Source of the DNA: an uncultured Flavobacteriales bacterium
Lineage (GTDB): Bacteria > Bacteroidota > Bacteroidia > Flavobacteriales > Weeksellaceae
Direction of reading: 5' to 3'
DNA length: 20,956 nucleotides
Assembly (NCBI GenBank): GCA_937973555.1
Contig: CALJKL010000061.1
Location: 1-20,956 of the forward strand
In this document: one piece after another, positions 1-7,427 of the stretch
Layout of the letters: each line of letters starts with the position of its first letter
How positions within the stretch are numbered: the first letter of the stretch is position 1
Translations under genes and position numbers: made by a program
The notes under the pieces: generated by a model
What the model was told of the DNA's origin: nothing
Seen by the model: only the letters and a program-made list of their open reading frames with translations
The model's database searches: none

Positions 1-1317
1 TTTCCATGGTAGTATAAGACCAGAATTTTTTAATTCGGTTATCACACCCTCAATATCAGTACCAGGAATTGGACGCATCTTTTCGATAGTTTCTTTTAGT
101 TCTTGAAGATTTACTGGATCAGAAATATTAAAAGTAATAGTACTAAGGCGATTAAAAAATTTTTTAGCAGCCAAAAATTCTTTAGTATTGCTTTGCAAAA
201 CATAAGGCATCCCTCCATGATGAGGCGTAACTTTAACCTTAACACTTGCTGGAGCAATTTTCTCAAAATATTTTGTGAATTTTTCTGTTATTTCTTCATC
301 GGTTTGATAAGGAACCAATCTCATAGAAATTTTAGCAAAAGCTTTGCTTGGGATTACTGTTTTGGCACCCTCACCGATGTAGCCTCCCCAAATTCCGTTA
401 CAATCTAAAGTAGGACGGATAGAAGTTCTTTCAAGAGTTGTGTAACCCGTTTCACCTTCTACTCCATTCAATCCGATAGATTTTTTGAATTCTTCAGGAT
501 TGTCTTTCAGTTTATTCATTTCGGCTCTATCTTCTGCAGAGACGATTTCTACATTGTCATAAAAACCATCAATAGTGATTTTGCCATTTTCATCATGCAA
601 TTTGGCAATCATTTCAGCCAAAACATTAATTGGGTTTGGCACTGCGCCACCATATAAACCGGAATGCAAATCTCTATTTGGCCCTTCTACTTCTACTTCT
701 ACATAGCTCAAACCTCTTAAACCAGTAGTTACGGTAGGTTGCTCGTTAGAATAAATATGTGTATCAGAAATTAGGATAACATCACAAGCTAATTTTTCTT
801 TATTCTCTTCCAAAAATTCCCCTAAACTTACAGATCCCACTTCTTCTTCTCCTTCAATGATAAACTTAACGTTGCAAGGAAGAGAATTGGTTTGCATCAT
901 GGCTTCAAAAGCCTTCACATGCATAAAGAACTGTCCTTTGTCATCAGCACTTCCTCTAGCGAAGATCGCTCCCTCTGGATGAAGTTCTGTAGCTTTTACT
1001 ACCGGCTCAAATGGTCCGCTTTCCCAAAGTTCTAATGGATCTGCCGGTTGTACATCATAGTGGCCATATACTAAAACGGTAGGTAAATTTTGATCAATTA
1101 TCTTTTCACCAAAAACCACAGGATATCCTTTGGTTTCACAAATTTCTACATTATCTGCACCTGCATTGGCCAAATGTTTTGCCACTGCATCTGCACAATT
1201 CAGTACATCTTGGTTGTAGGCAGGATCTGCAGATATGGAGGCAATTCTCAATAAATCTTTCAATTCTTCTAAGAATCTTTCTTTGTTCTGCTGAATATAA
1301 TTTTGTGTATCTGACAT
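1..1317 (-). CDS. M20-family dipeptidase, 3' end outside window
   Basis: This gene starts with ATG at 1317 and runs through the left edge as 439 open codons. It is a metal-dependent M20 dipeptidase/carboxypeptidase of the CNDP2-like type. Visible motifs are GHYDVQ (His86, Asp88), RGSADDKGQ (Asp125/126), EGEEEVGS (catalytic/metal Glu158-159), SDTHIYSNE, DLHSGLYGG and a late HHGG at about 366-369. These are the expected zinc ligands and the catalytic glutamate. From about residue 391 to the edge (bases 1-147) the sequence no longer resembles the family. The usual GGSIP block and the final HSPNE metal-ligand block, which as I recall lie near residues 400 and 435, are not seen in any frame inside the window. 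The start is preceded by an AT-rich leader, and the terminator of the upstream lipoprotein gene lies between the two genes, so the dipeptidase is probably transcribed separately. Family assignment is firm; the nature of the C terminus is open. Confidence 0.9.
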   Translation of the reverse strand, partial: MSDTQNYIQQNKERFLEELKDLLRIASISADPAYNQDVLNCADAVAKHLANAGADNVEICETKGYPVVFGEKIIDQNLPTVLVYGHYDVQPADPLELWESGPFEPVVKATELHPEGAIFARGSADDKGQFFMHVKAFEAMMQTNSLPCNVKFIIEGEEEVGSVSLGEFLEENKEKLACDVILISDTHIYSNEQPTVTTGLRGLSYVEVEVEGPNRDLHSGLYGGAVPNPINVLAEMIAKLHDENGKITIDGFYDNVEIVSAEDRAEMNKLKDNPEEFKKSIGLNGVEGETGYTTLERTSIRPTLDCNGIWGGYIGEGAKTVIPSKAFAKISMRLVPYQTDEEITEKFTKYFEKIAPASVKVKVTPHHGGMPYVLQSNTKEFLAAKKFFNRLSTITFNISDPVNLQELKETIEKMRPIPGTDIEGVITELKNSGLILPWK

Positions 1318-1340
1318 GATTTTTAAATTTTAGTAAATAT

Positions 1341-1368
1341 AAAAAATGTCTCGCAATTGCAAGACATT
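1341..1368 (-). terminator. Intrinsic terminator of the small lipoprotein gene
   Basis: On the minus strand a stem pairs AATGTCT with AGACATT (1362-1368 with 1345-1351) and continues, after one mismatch, into a short GC pair around an AATT loop. Six T residues follow (1346-1341). It sits 22 bp past the lipoprotein stop codon and ahead of the dipeptidase start. Confidence 0.75.
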
Positions 1369-1390
1369 AAAGGTTTATACCTATTCAATT

Positions 1391-1594
1391 TTATTTCTTA
1401 ACTACAGTAGAATCTGCTTTTACTTCTGCTTTTGCAGAATCAGTTTTTGCTTTATAGGTAGGTGCTTCTGCGTTTTCGTCATCATATCTCACTACATCTT
1501 CAGTACGTTTTACGGCTCCTTTATTACCTCCTTCAGGAAGTCCACAAGAAATTAAAAAAGACGCTGCAGCTACAGCAAATACTAATTTTTTCAT
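1391..1594 (-). CDS. Small lipoprotein of unknown function (67 aa)
   Basis: This 67-residue protein has a short signal peptide with a lipobox ending LISC, so Cys17 is the likely lipidated residue. The mature part is about 50 residues, highly charged, rich in Lys, Asp, Glu and Ala, and probably unstructured. No enzymatic motif is visible and I do not recognise a family. It is a monocistronic unit: a good Bacteroidota promoter lies 32-63 bp upstream of the ATG and an intrinsic terminator follows the stop. That arrangement supports a real gene despite the small size. Many flavobacterial genomes carry comparable tiny secreted lipoproteins, but no role can be assigned from sequence. Confidence 0.8.
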   Translation of the reverse strand: MKKLVFAVAAASFLISCGLPEGGNKGAVKRTEDVVRYDDENAEAPTYKAKTDSAKAEVKADSTVVKK

Positions 1595-1625
1595 ATCTAA
1601 ATAATTACGTTTAAAAAATTTTTCC

Positions 1626-1657
1626 CAAAAATAGCAAATATTACAAATTGCTACAAA
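1626..1657 (-). promoter_or_regulatory. Promoter of the small lipoprotein gene
   Basis: On the minus strand TTTG (1657-1654) is followed after 20 bp by TATTTTTG (1633-1626). This matches the Bacteroidota consensus TTTG / TAnnTTTG exactly. The predicted transcript starts near 1620 and leaves a leader of about 25 nt before the ATG at 1594. Confidence 0.65.
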
Positions 1658-1680
1658 GTTTTTTCATGATTTTTAAAGAT

Positions 1681-2832
1681 TTAAAGCAATTCTGCCTTTA
1701 AAATATGCATGCCTGTAACAGACTGCACAAAAATAAGGTATTGGCTTCCTCCATCTTTTATCTTATATTTTTTCTTTATGTCTTCTGGTTTTAGAGGATA
1801 ATTCTTGGTAATGATATTATAAGCCTCTCCTTTTTTGATTTGTTTTCCGTCTATTTCTATTGCCTCAAATATCCTTCCTGGGAAATTTTCGACAATGGTT
1901 TCTGAAGTATAAATATGAGTATTCTGATGAAGTTTCTTTAATTCAAATCGTTCTGAAATAAGATTAAAAGCCCCAGATTTTAAAATAGAATTATTGGGAA
2001 TGTAAATATATTTTTTAGGAATAGAAAATATTGATTTACAGTCTTTTTCAGCATTTAAATTAAAGTTAAATTCAGCCTCTGGAGTTTGAAGGTTTACACA
2101 GGAAACCATCGTTTCTGTTGCTTCTTTTTTGATGTGAACCAGCACTTCTTTTACCTCATTCTTTACGGCAATAATCCATATTTTGGAAATCTTGTTTAAG
2201 GAAGTAACCAAGTGCTGTAAATCAATCAAAGGAGATAATTTGATGAGAACTTCATCTGATATTTCATGAAGTTTATCTTGAATTTCCAACAAATTAGGCG
2301 AAAGGTCTTCCAATAAAAAAACCTTGCGATTATGGTTATCCCTTCTTGCAGGGTCTAAATAAACTATATCAAACTTTTCTTGATTACCCGCTAAAAAATC
2401 TTCCAATTTCTGATGAATGAAACTGGCTTTTTTACCCAGAACTTCCCAATTGTGCTGTACGATTTCCAATAGTTCCGGATTCTGCTCCACCAAAGTTACT
2501 TCCTCAAAATTTTGAGAAAGAAACAAGGCATCAATTCCGAAGCCTGAAGTAAGATCTAGAAAAGTATTTCCTTTAATCAAATTAGTTTTAAACTCAGCTG
2601 TTTCCTGCGATGAAGACTGCTCCAAATTAAGATTTGGTGGAAAGAAAATACCATCACGATTCAGTATCGGAAACTTCTTCTCTGCCACCTTCCTGCCTTT
2701 AATCTGCTGTACGATTTCCTGCATAGAAACTTCAGGAAATGGCGATTTTTTCAATAACAAAGAATGCAAATCCGTTTTCAGATTTGCATTAATGTATTGT
2801 TGAATTTCCTGATTTATTTTATTTTGAATCAT
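1681..2832 (-). CDS. Class I SAM-dependent methyltransferase, PG_1098 type with THUMP-like region
   Basis: The protein is 383 aa from the ATG at 2832. An in-frame TTG at 2850 would add six residues, but it lies inside the end of the preceding gene, so the ATG ten bases after that gene's stop is preferred. A SAM-binding motif I (TFLDLTSGFGIDALF) begins at about residue 90, and the acidic end of the next strand reads VTLVEQNPE. The motif IV region FDIVYLDPARRD at about 154-165 has the DPAR signature of this family. The remaining C-terminal part corresponds to the THUMP-like and ferredoxin-like regions known from Porphyromonas PG_1098. The family is presumed to methylate RNA, but the substrate is not established here. 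It is the last gene of the sanA-udk-divIC-mutA strand, and no clear terminator follows it. Confidence 0.82.
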   Translation of the reverse strand: MIQNKINQEIQQYINANLKTDLHSLLLKKSPFPEVSMQEIVQQIKGRKVAEKKFPILNRDGIFFPPNLNLEQSSSQETAEFKTNLIKGNTFLDLTSGFGIDALFLSQNFEEVTLVEQNPELLEIVQHNWEVLGKKASFIHQKLEDFLAGNQEKFDIVYLDPARRDNHNRKVFLLEDLSPNLLEIQDKLHEISDEVLIKLSPLIDLQHLVTSLNKISKIWIIAVKNEVKEVLVHIKKEATETMVSCVNLQTPEAEFNFNLNAEKDCKSIFSIPKKYIYIPNNSILKSGAFNLISERFELKKLHQNTHIYTSETIVENFPGRIFEAIEIDGKQIKKGEAYNIITKNYPLKPEDIKKKYKIKDGGSQYLIFVQSVTGMHILKAELL

Positions 2833-2842
2833 TATAAGATTC

Positions 2843-4000
2843 TTATTCAAACATTTCTGCCCATCTCACCGCCTTTATTTCTTTGGCACTGTAAAGATCT
2901 TCTACCGATTTTGTTTTTTCCAGTTTAGGATAAAGGTTTACCCCAATCAATTTTATTTTGCCTTCTTCTACCCATTGTTGTTCTGCAATCGCTTGTTTAT
3001 AAATCATTTTGGCAATAACTCCAGATTGTAAATTTTCTGCAAAGCCTCCTGAGTTTTCAATTTCTAAAAACATTTGCCAAGCATTTTCAGCAAATTGTTG
3101 GGTAATATTTTCTACATAATAACTTCCATTGGCTGCATCTTCAAAAACGTTGATAATGCTTTCATACGCCAAAACAATCTGTTGCTTATAGGAAATTTCC
3201 TCTGACAGGGCATTGGAATTATTGATTTTAAAATCATTGGTAAAAACGGCATCAGCACCGGCAATCATCGCTGCAGAAAGCTCCAAGGTAGAACGAATTA
3301 AATTGTTCTCTTCATCATTAACCGCCTTATTTCTTAAAGAAGTCTCCGCGAAAATATAAGGCACTTCATCTAATCCATATTCTTTGGAAAGTTGGTTAAA
3401 AAGCAATTTGAAGGCTCTTATTTTAGCCATTTCAAAGAAATAGTTTCCTCCTACGGCAAATCTGAAAACTAATTTACTGTAAATTTCTTTCCCGAAAATT
3501 TCAGCCAAATCTTTTGCTTTGCCTAAGGCAAAAGCCAATTGCTGTGTAATTGATGCTCCAGCGTTTTGATAAAGGCTTACATCCACACAAATGTTTCTGT
3601 CAAAACTTTTCCCTAAAAGTTCTTTCCCCAGATTTTCATTGATTTTATTGTTTTCAAATACATCAATTAAAGAGAAATATCTATTGTCATCTTCGGCTTT
3701 TATATGCTCGGATAATTCTTTATTGGCAATGAAAAGAGATTTTTCTGACAGGCCTTCTACATTATGCTCCAAAAGAAAAGCATAAGCATGATCTTGTAAA
3801 TCATCCTGATACTTGGCCACCAAATGAGTAGATACTTCCACCTTTGGAAGGTTTTTTAGCGATGCAGAAGTTCCTCCATAGTATGGTTTCACCACTATTC
3901 CTTCTAAATTTTCTTTGGTGAGAATAGCGTAAATATCATCATTTTTCAATTGTTTTTTGATAAGATTTTCCCAATCCTGAAGAGTAACTGAAGCAAACAT
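2843..4000 (-). CDS. mutA: Methylmalonyl-CoA mutase small (beta) subunit
   Basis: This 385-aa protein belongs to the methylmalonyl-CoA mutase family. Diagnostic blocks are an N-terminal LEGIVVKPYYGG, FRFAVGGNYFFEMAKIRA in the middle, and AETSLRNKAVNDEENNLIRS followed by a Gly/Ala-rich helix. It has no C-terminal cobalamin-binding domain and no DxHxxG motif. This fits the small subunit, which pairs with the catalytic MutB to interconvert methylmalonyl-CoA and succinyl-CoA. It is shorter than small subunits I know (about 450-620 aa). MutB is not in the window: the next gene downstream is a methyltransferase. The start is ATG, 31 bp after the division-protein gene. A structural or partner role is inferred; the family call is firm. 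Confidence 0.87.
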   Translation of the reverse strand: MFASVTLQDWENLIKKQLKNDDIYAILTKENLEGIVVKPYYGGTSASLKNLPKVEVSTHLVAKYQDDLQDHAYAFLLEHNVEGLSEKSLFIANKELSEHIKAEDDNRYFSLIDVFENNKINENLGKELLGKSFDRNICVDVSLYQNAGASITQQLAFALGKAKDLAEIFGKEIYSKLVFRFAVGGNYFFEMAKIRAFKLLFNQLSKEYGLDEVPYIFAETSLRNKAVNDEENNLIRSTLELSAAMIAGADAVFTNDFKINNSNALSEEISYKQQIVLAYESIINVFEDAANGSYYVENITQQFAENAWQMFLEIENSGGFAENLQSGVIAKMIYKQAIAEQQWVEEGKIKLIGVNLYPKLEKTKSVEDLYSAKEIKAVRWAEMFE

Positions 4001-4031
4001 ATCTGTGTTTTATTTTTAAGGTCTAATATTA

Positions 4032-4382
4032 TTATTTCTTTTTAATAGCCGAACTGTCTACCACCAAAATGAAAATTTCTTCGTTTTTCTTTTTCATGAA
4101 ATAATTTTCTCTGGCAAATTTTTCTTTTTCAGATTTATTGTTCATGAGTTTTTTGTAGAAAGCATCATTTTTTTGGAATTCTTTTTTATAATACCCTAGT
4201 TCTTCCTCATACTTATCGATCTCTTTATTAAGGTCTTTGATTACCAACCAAGAGGTTTGATCAAAGAATATCATCCATACTAAAAATAAAAATATGGTAA
4301 TGAAATATTTGTTCAAAAGATATTTTTGAGCAAAACGCAATGAGGGAGTTTTTTTCTTGATATCTTTTATCAACTCTTCCAT
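4032..4382 (-). CDS. DivIC/FtsB-like septum formation protein
   Basis: This 116-aa bitopic membrane protein has a basic cytoplasmic N terminus (residues 1-25), one transmembrane segment (about 26-40) and a Lys/Glu-rich coiled coil (about 47-83). The family block EKFARENYFMKKKNEEIFIL (about 87-106) is at the C terminus, and the protein ends in a short basic tail. The layout and block are those of FtsB/DivIC, which bridges FtsL/FtsQ at the division septum. Its ATG shares one base with the uridine kinase stop (TAATG), suggesting translational coupling. A udk-divIC-mutA order is one I recall from other flavobacteria, which supports the call. Confidence 0.85.
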   Translation of the reverse strand: MEELIKDIKKKTPSLRFAQKYLLNKYFITIFLFLVWMIFFDQTSWLVIKDLNKEIDKYEEELGYYKKEFQKNDAFYKKLMNNKSEKEKFARENYFMKKKNEEIFILVVDSSAIKKK

Positions 4383-4999
4383 TATATAGTTTTTTTAAGA
4401 GAATTATTAATGACTGTAGAGAGAAAATCAATCGCCACACTGTTCGGTTTCATATTAGGTACTATTAAATCTGCATCATTTTTAGAGGGTTCTATAAATT
4501 CTTGATGCATAGGCTTCAGAGTAGTTTGGTAACGGTGAAGAACCTCGTGTAAATCTCTTCCACGTTCCTGGGTATCTCTACGGATACGTCTTATCAATCT
4601 TTCGTCTGAATCTGCATGAACGAATACTTTCAAATCGAATTCTTTTAACAATTCAGGATTGGTTAAAACCAAAATTCCTTCTACAATCAAAACGTTTTTC
4701 GGTTCTACTTTTACAAAATCTCCTGTTCTGGAATGAGTAACGAAAGAATATAAAGGCTGTTCTATACACTCTCCTTTTTTAAGAGCTTTTACATGTTTTA
4801 CCAGCAATTCAAAGTCTATGGATTTTGGGTGATCATAATTAAGTGCCTCTCTTTCTGCAAGAGAAAGGTGATGATTGTCGTGATAATAATTATCTTGGGA
4901 AAGTACATTTACTCCTTCTGCATTAAGCTGTTGTAGTATATTGTTTACAACGGTGGTTTTACCAGATCCTGTTCCACCTGCGATACCGATTACAAGCAT
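4382..4999 (-). CDS. udk: Uridine kinase
   Basis: This 205-aa P-loop kinase phosphorylates uridine (and cytidine) to the monophosphate with ATP or GTP in pyrimidine salvage. The Walker A GGTGSGKT spans residues 8-15. Family landmarks follow: SQDNYYHD, NYDHPKSIDFELL, the YSFVTHSRTGDF region, and the lid RLIRRIRRDTQERGRDL. The length is normal and complete. The stop overlaps the next gene's start by one base. A TAAATTTG box lies 15 bp upstream of the ATG but has no good -33 partner, so the gene may also be read from the upstream sanA-like gene, 51 bp away. Confidence 0.95.
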   Translation of the reverse strand: MLVIGIAGGTGSGKTTVVNNILQQLNAEGVNVLSQDNYYHDNHHLSLAEREALNYDHPKSIDFELLVKHVKALKKGECIEQPLYSFVTHSRTGDFVKVEPKNVLIVEGILVLTNPELLKEFDLKVFVHADSDERLIRRIRRDTQERGRDLHEVLHRYQTTLKPMHQEFIEPSKNDADLIVPNMKPNSVAIDFLSTVINNSLKKTI

Positions 5000-5013
5000 T
5001 CGATTATTTTTTA

Positions 5014-5021
5014 CAAATTTA
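5014..5021 (-). promoter_or_regulatory. Possible -7 box upstream of udk
   Basis: TAAATTTG on the minus strand matches TAnnTTTG, 15 bp before the udk ATG. No TTTG is found at the expected distance upstream, so it is only a candidate internal promoter. Confidence 0.3.
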
Positions 5022-5050
5022 ACTAAAAAACTTTATTTCTGAAGAGCTCA

Positions 5051-5662
5051 TTATGAAATTCCAAAAATATAATAAACTACAGCTTTTACTCTGGCAAGAA
5101 ATTCACGGGTATGGTTTCTGTAAAAGCTTTCATTTTTGGTAACATCTTGTGCATCAAAGCCCAGGGCATTCATCCCCACATTTCTGGCAAAAAACAAAGC
5201 CCTTAAATTGTGAAAACCTTGAGAAACAATGATTACATTGTTTTGATTGAATTCATTTTTACAGCGTAGGATACTTTCTTTGGTATTGAAACCATAAGGA
5301 TCTTCCTGTATAATGTCTTCAGGGACACCTTCTTGATAAATAAGAAAATTTTTCATGGCTGAAGGTTCATTATAACCTTCACTTTTCTCTCCGCTCACAA
5401 TTATTTTTTTGATTTTCCCATGATGATAAAGCAATGCCGTAGCATCCATCCTCGAAATAAAATAAGGATTAGCAATTCCAGACATCATCTTTGGAGAAGT
5501 GCCTAATACCAATGCGGTTTCTCGAGGTGGGATTTTTGAGACTCTGGTATAGGTTCTTCCTTCGGTAAGTGCAAATACCCAAAAATTTGCCAATATCATC
5601 AGCAAAAAAACAAGCTCTAGATGGAGCAAAAAATGTCTGAATATGTTCTGCAATACCTTCAA
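5051..5662 (-). CDS. SanA/YdcF-family (DUF218) membrane protein
   Basis: This 203-aa protein has one N-terminal transmembrane helix (about residues 11-31) and then a DUF218 domain. The domain starts at ETALVLGTSPKMMSG and contains SRMDATALLYHHGKIKKIIVSGE, broken here only by domain boundaries, then NEPSAMKNFL, the NTKESI block and VIIVSQGFHNLRALFFARN. These match SanA (vancomycin sensitivity/envelope barrier) and YdcF/ElyC relatives. The substrate is unknown and a cell-envelope role is inferred from the family. No in-frame ATG precedes the transmembrane helix and an in-frame TAG lies four codons upstream, so the start is most likely TTG at 5662. It is the first gene of the minus-strand run and is divergent from the thioredoxin lipoprotein gene. 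Confidence 0.8.
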   Translation of the reverse strand: MKVLQNIFRHFLLHLELVFLLMILANFWVFALTEGRTYTRVSKIPPRETALVLGTSPKMMSGIANPYFISRMDATALLYHHGKIKKIIVSGEKSEGYNEPSAMKNFLIYQEGVPEDIIQEDPYGFNTKESILRCKNEFNQNNVIIVSQGFHNLRALFFARNVGMNALGFDAQDVTKNESFYRNHTREFLARVKAVVYYIFGIS

Positions 5663-5721
5663 AATTTTCTAAAACCTGATTGTAACTTTTATATCAAACA
5701 AAGAATTTTTAATTGTGTAAT

Positions 5722-5749
5722 TTTGTTTTTATCAAAAAAACTAATTTAG
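5722..5749 (+). promoter_or_regulatory. Weak candidate promoter of the thioredoxin lipoprotein gene
   Basis: TTTG (5722-5725) and TAATTTAG (5742-5749, 7 of 8 matches to TAnnTTTG) lie in the divergent spacer with a short 16-bp gap. The match is partial. Confidence 0.3.
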
Positions 5750-5785
5750 AGCAATTATTTTAACAAAAATAAACAATTAAAATTT

Positions 5786-6343
5786 ATGAAAAAATTTATC
5801 TTATCCACATCTATATTGGCCGTTTTATTTTCTTGTAAAAAAAATGAAACTGCCGATCAATTAGAAACCAAAGAAACCCCCACGGTAATCTTAGACAGTA
5901 CAATTGCTACACCCACCGGAAATTTGTCAGAAATAACCCAACAACAATTGACGGCTTTGTTAGCACCAAAACAAAATGATACCATTTATGTTACCAATTT
6001 TTTTGCTACTTGGTGTGGCCCTTGTATGAAGGAAATTCCTCATTTTAAAGAAAAAATGACTGAACTAAACGGAAAAGCTGTAAAATTCACTTTTGTAAGT
6101 GTAGATGCCAAAGAAGAATGGAATATGGCAGTAAAAGATTTTGCAAAAGAAAATGAACTTGAAAAACATATTGTACTTTTTGATGCCTCCAATATTTCAC
6201 CGCAATATTTCATGATGCTTACCAAAACCTGGGATGGAGGTTCTATCCCATTTACGGTTATCAAAAAAGGAGACAAATCCGATGAAACAGTGGGCATGAT
6301 GTCTAAAGAAATGCTAGATGCTAAATTAAACTCCTTTAAATAA
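5786..6343 (+). CDS. TlpA/ResA-like thioredoxin-fold lipoprotein
   Basis: This 185-aa protein carries a lipoprotein signal peptide with lipobox LFSC (Cys17) followed by KKNE, then a linker of about 45 residues and a thioredoxin fold. The redox motif FFATWCGPC has its cysteines at 77 and 80, and the cis-proline is in GGSIPFTV. It is predicted to sit on the periplasmic side of a membrane and reduce or exchange protein disulfides, as TlpA/ResA/DsbE proteins do in cytochrome c maturation or stress. The client is unknown and no cytochrome gene is nearby. It has its own divergent spacer and strong terminator hairpins behind it, so it is probably monocistronic. Confidence 0.88.
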   Translation: MKKFILSTSILAVLFSCKKNETADQLETKETPTVILDSTIATPTGNLSEITQQQLTALLAPKQNDTIYVTNFFATWCGPCMKEIPHFKEKMTELNGKAVKFTFVSVDAKEEWNMAVKDFAKENELEKHIVLFDASNISPQYFMMLTKTWDGGSIPFTVIKKGDKSDETVGMMSKEMLDAKLNSFK

Positions 6344-6350
6344 ATTATTT

Positions 6351-6387
6351 TCTCTCGCAGTATTTATGAGTTAAATTCTGCGGGAGA
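6351..6387 (+). promoter_or_regulatory. Hairpin that competes with the terminator at 6382
   Basis: TCTCTCGCAG (6351-6360) can pair with CTGCGGGAGA (6378-6387) with one G-U pair across a 17-nt loop. It uses the same GGGAGA strand as the terminator stem that follows, so the two structures cannot form together. Confidence 0.45.
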
Positions 6388-6405
6388 TTTTTCTCCCATT
6401 TTTTT
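6382..6405 (+). terminator. Intrinsic terminator after the thioredoxin lipoprotein gene
   Basis: The stem GGGAGA/TCTCCC (6382-6387 and 6392-6397) closes a TTTT loop and is followed by A and seven T residues (6399-6405). It lies 39 bp past the stop codon. Confidence 0.75.
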
Positions 6406-6422
6406 CATAGATTTTTTTAAAT

Positions 6423-6430
6423 TAAATTTG
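6423..6430 (+). promoter_or_regulatory. Candidate -7 box for the FecCD permease operon
   Basis: TAAATTTG matches TAnnTTTG, 20 bp before the GTG start. No TTTG is present upstream. The expected -33 position falls in or beside the T-run of the preceding terminator. Confidence 0.4.
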
Positions 6431-6449
6431 TCACTTCATATATAAATCT

Positions 6450-7427
6450 GTGAAAAATAAGAATTTCAAAACCATTTTAATTTTCCTTTTCATTTTGGTG
6501 ACAGCAGCCATTGTCATTAATTTGAATATTGGTTTTATAAAGCTAGGATTTGATGATTTTTTTTCTTGGGATTCTGCCAATTCTCAAATAGCAGAATTAC
6601 GCATCAACAGGGTTTTAGCGATGCTATTGGCTGGGATAGCCATTCCTACTTCCGGGTTTTTATTACAAGAATATTTTCAGAATCCTTTGGCAGGGCCTTC
6701 TGTTTTAGGGATCACTTCTGTAGCGAGTCTCAGTGTGGCTTTTTACATCTTTTTCTCGCAGGATTATACTCTTCCTGAGTTTCTTCAGAATGGCTTTATC
6801 AGTATTTCCGCTATTATCGGAAGTCTCACATTAATGAGTATTCTACTTTTCTTTTCGAAGAAATTTCAGGATAAATCATTCCTTATTATTTTCGGTTTTT
6901 TGGTGTCTGCTTTGGCGGGTGCTGTGGTTTCTATTCTACAACTCTATGCAGAAAACCAAAGTCTTAAGAATTATATTTTATGGAGTTTCGGAGCCAACAA
7001 TCAGGTAACGAAAAGTCAACTTTTAGTGCTTTCTATGATTGTTGTAATTGGATTGGTTTTAAGTTTTAAAAGCATAAAACCCTTGATAGGAAATACTTTG
7101 GGCAGTCAATATGCGAGAAGTTTAGGCGTCAATTTAGAAGTATTGAAGTATTCAGTCATTATTTCCTCTTCACTGCTTTCAGCTTCTATAACGGCATTTA
7201 TCGGCCCTATTTTGTTTATAGGGATTGTAGTTCCTCACTTCAGCAGAATGCTCTATTCACCAGCCAAATTATGGCAGCAATGGATTCTCAACATGATTTT
7301 GGGAGTTTTCATCATGGAGTTTTTCTCTATTGTTTCAGAAATCTCTCAGTTTCCAATAAATGTGATTACGAGTTTGTTTGGAGTGCCCGTTATTTTAATG
7401 ATGATTTTAAAGAATAAGAATGCATAA
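6450..7427 (+). CDS. FecCD-family ABC transporter permease (iron siderophore/cobalamin type)
   Basis: This 325-aa polytopic membrane protein has about eight to nine hydrophobic segments. The family signature RINRVLAMLLAGIAIP, then SGFLLQEYFQNPLAGPSVLG (about residues 50-90), is the conserved region of BtuC/FecCD/FhuB permeases. GPILFIGIVVPHFSR near residue 255 is the coupling-helix region that contacts the ATPase. The start is GTG at 6450. It overlaps the ATPase gene by 8 bp, so the two are co-translated partners. The substrate is probably an iron complex, heme or cobalamin by family. No periplasmic binding-protein gene is nearby. Confidence 0.88.
   Translation: MKNKNFKTILIFLFILVTAAIVINLNIGFIKLGFDDFFSWDSANSQIAELRINRVLAMLLAGIAIPTSGFLLQEYFQNPLAGPSVLGITSVASLSVAFYIFFSQDYTLPEFLQNGFISISAIIGSLTLMSILLFFSKKFQDKSFLIIFGFLVSALAGAVVSILQLYAENQSLKNYILWSFGANNQVTKSQLLVLSMIVVIGLVLSFKSIKPLIGNTLGSQYARSLGVNLEVLKYSVIISSSLLSASITAFIGPILFIGIVVPHFSRMLYSPAKLWQQWILNMILGVFIMEFFSIVSEISQFPINVITSLFGVPVILMMILKNKNA

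Noticed and set aside
103..408. 101-codon open frame on the plus strand
   Set aside because: It lies opposite the M20 dipeptidase frame, which has clear catalytic motifs, and its translation has no recognisable domain.
1346..1555. 69-codon plus-strand frame rich in Phe and Cys
   Set aside because: It is antisense to the small lipoprotein gene and begins inside its terminator; the composition is that of a complementary strand of charged codons.
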